This document shows, piece after piece, positions 6,645 through 9,283 of a stretch of 9,283 nucleotides of DNA (positions within the stretch are counted from its first letter, which is position 1; every line of letters starts with the position of its first letter). The notes under the pieces were generated by a model, which was not told the origin of the DNA, made no database searches, and saw nothing but the letters and a program-made list of their open reading frames with translations. This DNA is from Bacillota bacterium. GTDB taxonomy: Bacteria > Bacillota > Bacilli > Tumebacillales > Effusibacillaceae. Position numbers and translations under genes: made by a program. The DNA lies in contig JAGVBM010000300.1 of the NCBI GenBank assembly GCA_020059765.1, positions 1 to 9,283 of the forward strand. Direction: 5' to 3'.

Positions 6645-6974
6645 CAGAACGGCAGGCGTAAACCTCAGCTTTTCGGACAAAAACTGATTGACGGCAGAAA
6701 TCGCCATTTCTACAGCCGCTACATCCCCAATCAACACCAACGACCCGGTAAACCGATCGATAAATCCCAGATCCACATTCGCCGCTTTCGTCGCAATATC
6801 CGCAGCAATGATGGAAGTTTCTGTCGGCGTCAACGTCAAGATTCCGATGGCGCCCGCTTCTTTGATTCCCAACTTGGTGTATAAGACGCGATCCGGATTG
6901 GCGATCACATGAGCCAAAGTAACCTGTTTGCCCGGCACATACTCTTGAATTACTCGCTGTCGTTCCGGCTCCAT
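6633..6974 (-). CDS. eutS: Microcompartment shell protein EutS (circularly permuted BMC domain)
   Basis: A 113-residue shell protein that closely matches EutS across its length: RVIQEYVPGKQVTLAHVIA near the start, then EAGAIGILTLTPTETSIIA, GFIDRFTGSLVLIGDV and a C-terminal TRS corresponding to TKS in E. coli. EutS has a circularly permuted BMC fold and, in E. coli, forms a bent hexamer because of a glycine (G39); the matching glycine is present here as G41 in EAGAIG, so a bent hexamer suited to shell edges is expected. The frame is open upstream to 7289, but that part only reads through eutN in another frame. The ATG at 6974 is chosen because it follows GGAGGAGGAGG by five bases and matches the family start. 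The gene begins inside the end of eutN, and its stop codon lies within a 15-bp duplicated block that leads into eutP. Confidence 0.95.
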   Translation of the reverse strand: MEPERQRVIQEYVPGKQVTLAHVIANPDRVLYTKLGIKEAGAIGILTLTPTETSIIAADIATKAANVDLGFIDRFTGSLVLIGDVAAVEMAISAVNQFLSEKLRFTPAVLTRS

Positions 6975-7258
6975 GAATCCTCCTCCTCCGTTTGCAATAC
7001 CTCGAATGAATCCACGATTCCGACAATGACTGCGTCGATCGGCACATTCTTTTGGCCAAAGAGGATGCGGGCAGGAGTGCCTCTGGAAACAAGGACTCGT
7101 TCCCCCACTCCTGCGCCAATTCGGTCTGCTGCGATAATCGTTTGTCCAGACTCGCGATCTTTCCAGTCGACAGGCTGCACAATCAGGAGCTTGAGATTTG
7201 CCATGCCTTCTTCTTTTTGCGTCGCCCAAACGCTCCCTATGACCTTGCCTAAAATCAT
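6950..7258 (-). CDS. eutN: Microcompartment pentameric vertex protein EutN (EutN/CcmL family)
   Basis: A 102-residue EutN/CcmL-family protein expected to form pentamers that cap the vertices of the microcompartment. Family features are the first strand MILGKVIGSVWAT, the segment LKLLIVQPVD, the conserved AADRIGAGVGERVLVSRG (44-60) and the closing strand DAVIVGIVDSFEV. A charged tail (EEEDSWSRNDSE) extends beyond the usual end and is the part that overlaps eutS. In-frame starts also exist at 7264 (ATG) and 7267 (GTG), but the AAAGGG ribosome site is correctly spaced (eight bases) only for the ATG at 7258, and family members begin with this M-x-L/hydrophobic strand. It starts five bases after the preceding gene's stop and overlaps eutS by 25 bases, indicating translational coupling. 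Confidence 0.93.
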   Translation of the reverse strand: MILGKVIGSVWATQKEEGMANLKLLIVQPVDWKDRESGQTIIAADRIGAGVGERVLVSRGTPARILFGQKNVPIDAVIVGIVDSFEVLQTEEEDSWSRNDSE

Positions 7259-7263
7259 TGCCA

Positions 7264-8067
7264 TCACCCTTTAACGAGATACTGGACACGGACGCCTTTT
7301 TCTTTCAAAATATCGAAAGCCAGCGGAGAAACGATAACGCCTTCCGCTATCCAAACTTGCTGATCCGGAAATCCGGGCTGGGATTTGACCCACTCCGCCG
7401 AAAGAAACCTCCCTTGGAAAACAAGGGTTTCATCCGCCGCCTGTTGATCAGAAAAAATGGGTTCGGTTTGCCTTTTTTCCTTTACTTTTTGAATGACGGC
7501 TTCGGCCAAATCTTTTTGCTGCCTGAACTCAATCCCCAATTCCTTCATGGCTGCCATGTATTGCTGAAACAGCTTCTGATAAGGAAGCGGGAGAGACAGC
7601 GTTTGCAGCGTACGCCGATCGGCTCTTTTAATACCCGGAACGTCGTCGCCCACAATGACGATTTTTTGCAAAACGAGGGCGGAAAAAATGATTTCCGCTT
7701 TGACGGTCCCTTTTAATCCCGACACCACACGCGCCGCGTTATCCAGATCAATTTCCGGAACCACCACCGCATCGTATTCTTTCGGCAGTTCGAGCGGAGC
7801 CGGCGCGTATTCGTCGGCGGCGATCAACTTCCCCGCTCCGCCGCTTTCAATTCGGTTCATCCCCAGCCAGGAAGAAGTTTCCCCGTCCAGGAACAGCATG
7901 TCGTGCTGAATCCCGTGATTCTTAAGCTTGATAAACTGTTCCACGAAAGGTTCATGAGCGGTACTGTCGCAAAAAATGTAGAGCACTTTTGGAACCGCCT
8001 GTTTATCCTTCTGCAAAGACTTGAGGATTTCCCGCGTGATCGTTTCCACCAAATCCCTGATCTCCAT
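7264..8067 (-). CDS. Firmicutes-type ethanolamine utilisation protein of unknown function (eut_hyp / TIGR02536-like)
   Basis: A 267-residue protein that I match to the conserved 'eut_hyp' family found in non-proteobacterial eut operons; its biochemical function is not established. Residues 1-20 (MEIRDLVETITREILKSLQK) are an amphipathic helix resembling an encapsulation peptide. Residues 26-200 look like an alpha/beta fold with alternating hydrophobic strands (KVLYIFCD at 27-34, YDAVVVPEID at 98-107, KIVIVGDDV at 135-143), perhaps Rossmann or flavoprotein-like; this is inference. Residues 218-267 resemble the N-terminal module of EutT/EutQ (FLSAEWVK, then IVSPLAFDILKEKGVRVQYL). I chose the ATG at 8067 over a GTG at 8076 because an AGGTGAGG ribosome site sits seven bases before the ATG and because family members begin with this helix. 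The gene sits between shell genes eutM and eutN, and its TGA is five bases before the eutN start, implying a role in or at the shell lumen. Confidence 0.8.
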   Translation of the reverse strand: MEIRDLVETITREILKSLQKDKQAVPKVLYIFCDSTAHEPFVEQFIKLKNHGIQHDMLFLDGETSSWLGMNRIESGGAGKLIAADEYAPAPLELPKEYDAVVVPEIDLDNAARVVSGLKGTVKAEIIFSALVLQKIVIVGDDVPGIKRADRRTLQTLSLPLPYQKLFQQYMAAMKELGIEFRQQKDLAEAVIQKVKEKRQTEPIFSDQQAADETLVFQGRFLSAEWVKSQPGFPDQQVWIAEGVIVSPLAFDILKEKGVRVQYLVKG

Positions 8068-8103
8068 CCCCCTCACCTCACCTTCCTGGAAGGAGTTTGC
8101 CGA

Positions 8104-8391
8104 TTATCCTTCCAGTTTGGGCAATATGAATTCAATATCGGAGTGGGGCCGCGGAATCACGTGAACGGATAGGAGTTCTCCCACTTTCTCGGCGGCCGCC
8201 GCCCCTGCGTCCGTCGATGCTTTGACGGCGCCTACATCCCCGCGCACCATGACAGTTACCAATCCCCCGCCTACATGCACTTTGCCGATCAGTTTCACAT
8301 TCGCTGCTTTCACCATGGCGTCCGCAGCTTCAATCGCGCCTACCAATCCTTTTGTTTCGACCATTCCCAATGCTGCCATTTCTCCGGCCAT
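8104..8391 (-). CDS. eutM: Ethanolamine microcompartment hexameric shell protein EutM (single BMC domain)
   Basis: A 95-residue single-domain BMC shell protein (PF00936 type) expected to form flat hexamers that tile the facets of the metabolosome and let small metabolites through a central pore. The opening ALGMVETKGLVGAIEAAD is the hallmark first strand and helix. The pore loop is HVGGGLVTV at about 39-47. The edge lysine equivalent to PduA K26 is in MVKAANV (K28), and the conserved arginine is in HVIPRPH (R81). Length is normal for EutM/PduA. The ATG start follows a strong GGGAGGT ribosome site seven bases upstream. It lies 21 bases after the dehydrogenase stop, consistent with co-expression of cargo and shell. 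The sequence fits PduA almost equally well; the EutM name rests on the surrounding eut genes. Confidence 0.95.
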   Translation of the reverse strand: MAGEMAALGMVETKGLVGAIEAADAMVKAANVKLIGKVHVGGGLVTVMVRGDVGAVKASTDAGAAAAEKVGELLSVHVIPRPHSDIEFILPKLEG

Positions 8392-8412
8392 TCGATAAAC
8401 CTCCCATGATTT

Positions 8413-9283
8413 TTATGATTTCATTTCCGCTAACACGCTTTTTATAATTTCCATCACTTCGTCCCGACTGATCGCAACCTGGTCTTTCTGCTCCGCAGAA
8501 CATGTCCGAATTTCCGGCTTCACCTCCTCTTCCTGCATTTCGCGAACGGCAAAGGCGACCCGTTTGATATTCAACAGATGCTGTGGGCCGATATTGTCGG
8601 ATGTGATGTTGTTGCCAAAGGAACCGCATCCTAATGTCATAGAGGGTTGAATCCCAGTTGTCGCTCCGATCCCTCCAAAGGTGGTTCCTGAATTGACGAC
8701 AATTCTTGAAGCCGGTTTTTCCAAGGCAAAGGCTTCGATCACTTGTTCATCCCGGCAATGAATGCCGAGAGTATGTCCCAGTCCCCCCAATTCGAGCAGT
8801 TTGATGCTTGCTTCACAACCTGCCTGCCAATCCTTGACAGTGTAGAAAGCTAAGACAGGGGACAACTTCTCGATCGAAAAGGGGTACGCTTTTCCAACGT
8901 TTGTTTCTTCCGCCACCAATACTTTTATATCCGGAGCAACCCGAATCCCCACCATTTCGCCAATCGCCTGCGGCGCTTTGCCTACAATCTCAGGATTGAT
9001 TCCGCCATTTCGCATCAGGATGGAGGCCAGTTTCCCTTTCTCACCTTCCGTCAAGAAATAAGCGCCCTGGCGTCTCATTTCAGACACAACCTGCTCTTTG
9101 ATGGACCGATCGACGATGAGCGCCTGTTCCGATGCGCAAATGGTCCCATTGTCAAAGGTTTTGCTTTGAATAATCTGACGCACCGCATTGGCTATATCCG
9201 CGCTTGCATGAATGTAAACCGGCACATTGCCGGGGCCCACCCCGTACGCGGGCTTGCCCGAACTGTAGGCCGCTTTCACCATG
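8413..9283 (-). CDS. eutE: CoA-acylating acetaldehyde dehydrogenase, C-terminal part (5' truncated by window edge)
   Basis: Converts acetaldehyde, CoA and NAD+ to acetyl-CoA inside the ethanolamine microcompartment. About 289 residues are visible; the family is usually near 470-490, so roughly the first 200 residues lie beyond the window and the Met encoded at 9280-9282 is internal. The segment DNGTICASEQ holds the expected catalytic cysteine (visible residue 49), and a glycine-rich GVGPGN segment lies at about 14-19. The part ending in TLGCGSFGNN and NIGPQHLLNIKRVA matches the aldehyde dehydrogenase half of AdhE and the Firmicutes-type ACDH family rather than E. coli EutE. After a charged linker, the last 16 residues (DEVMEIIKSVLAEMKS) form a predicted amphipathic helix like an encapsulation peptide. 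The TAA stop is 21 bases before eutM, so the two are probably co-transcribed. The family call is firm; the eutE symbol is given by context. Confidence 0.9.
   Translation of the reverse strand, partial: MVKAAYSSGKPAYGVGPGNVPVYIHASADIANAVRQIIQSKTFDNGTICASEQALIVDRSIKEQVVSEMRRQGAYFLTEGEKGKLASILMRNGGINPEIVGKAPQAIGEMVGIRVAPDIKVLVAEETNVGKAYPFSIEKLSPVLAFYTVKDWQAGCEASIKLLELGGLGHTLGIHCRDEQVIEAFALEKPASRIVVNSGTTFGGIGATTGIQPSMTLGCGSFGNNITSDNIGPQHLLNIKRVAFAVREMQEEEVKPEIRTCSAEQKDQVAISRDEVMEIIKSVLAEMKS

Noticed and set aside
6574..7289. Two long minus-strand frames crossing eutN and eutS (202 and 218 codons).
   Set aside because: The 202-codon frame is an Arg/Ser/Cys-rich shadow; the 218-codon frame is real only from 6974 onward, where it is eutS.
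8068..8103. Small hairpin CCUUC-CAG-GAAGG before the eut_hyp gene as a regulatory element.
   Set aside because: Only five pairs with a three-base loop; it may merely mask the upstream ribosome-site candidate and has no U-tract.
1..9283. Search for CRISPR arrays, tRNA or rRNA genes, insertion sequences and integrase sites.
   Set aside because: None seen: coding density is almost complete, and the only clear direct repeat is the 15-bp duplication at eutS-eutP.

Overview
The window holds most of an ethanolamine-utilisation (eut) microcompartment operon, read entirely on the minus strand (transcribed from high to low coordinates). The organism looks like a member of the Bacillota, probably a spore-former-type Bacilli lineage with roughly 50% GC (judged by eye). 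The reasons are strong GGAGG-type ribosome sites before almost every gene, a EutW/EutV two-component system whose regulator ends in an RNA-binding ANTAR domain, and the 'eut_hyp' gene that is typical of non-proteobacterial eut loci. I cannot name the genus from sequence alone.

Order in the direction of transcription: a CoA-acylating acetaldehyde dehydrogenase (eutE type, 5' end outside the window), hexameric shell protein eutM, a eut_hyp-type protein of unknown function, pentameric vertex protein eutN, permuted shell protein eutS, small P-loop protein eutP, sensor kinase eutW, antitermination regulator eutV, reactivase eutA, ammonia-lyase subunits eutB and eutC, and the first 40 codons of a membrane protein that may be a transporter. 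Genes are tightly packed: the largest gap is 146 bases and several genes overlap. There is no stretch over 300 bases without a gene.

The genes form one pathway. Ethanolamine is cleaved by B12-dependent EutBC to acetaldehyde and ammonia. EutA keeps EutBC active by exchanging damaged cobalamin. The acetaldehyde dehydrogenase converts the aldehyde to acetyl-CoA inside a protein shell built from EutM, EutS and EutN (other shell and cofactor genes are not in the window). EutW/EutV sense the substrate and act on nascent RNA. The 146-base eutV-eutA gap contains a hairpin with an exact ANTAR-type hexaloop, followed by a second hairpin that competes with a U-tract terminator. This suggests that the ammonia-lyase genes are gated by EutV antitermination immediately downstream of the eutV gene.

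The less ordinary points are: that leader and its mutually exclusive hairpins; an exact 15-bp tandem duplication of the eutS-stop/eutP-start junction; encapsulation-peptide-like amphipathic helices on three proteins (the C-terminus of the dehydrogenase and the N-termini of the eut_hyp protein and EutC); a C-terminal module on the eut_hyp protein resembling the N-terminus of EutT/EutQ; a candidate internal promoter overlapped by an inverted repeat ahead of eutW-eutV; and a non-EutH membrane protein after eutC.
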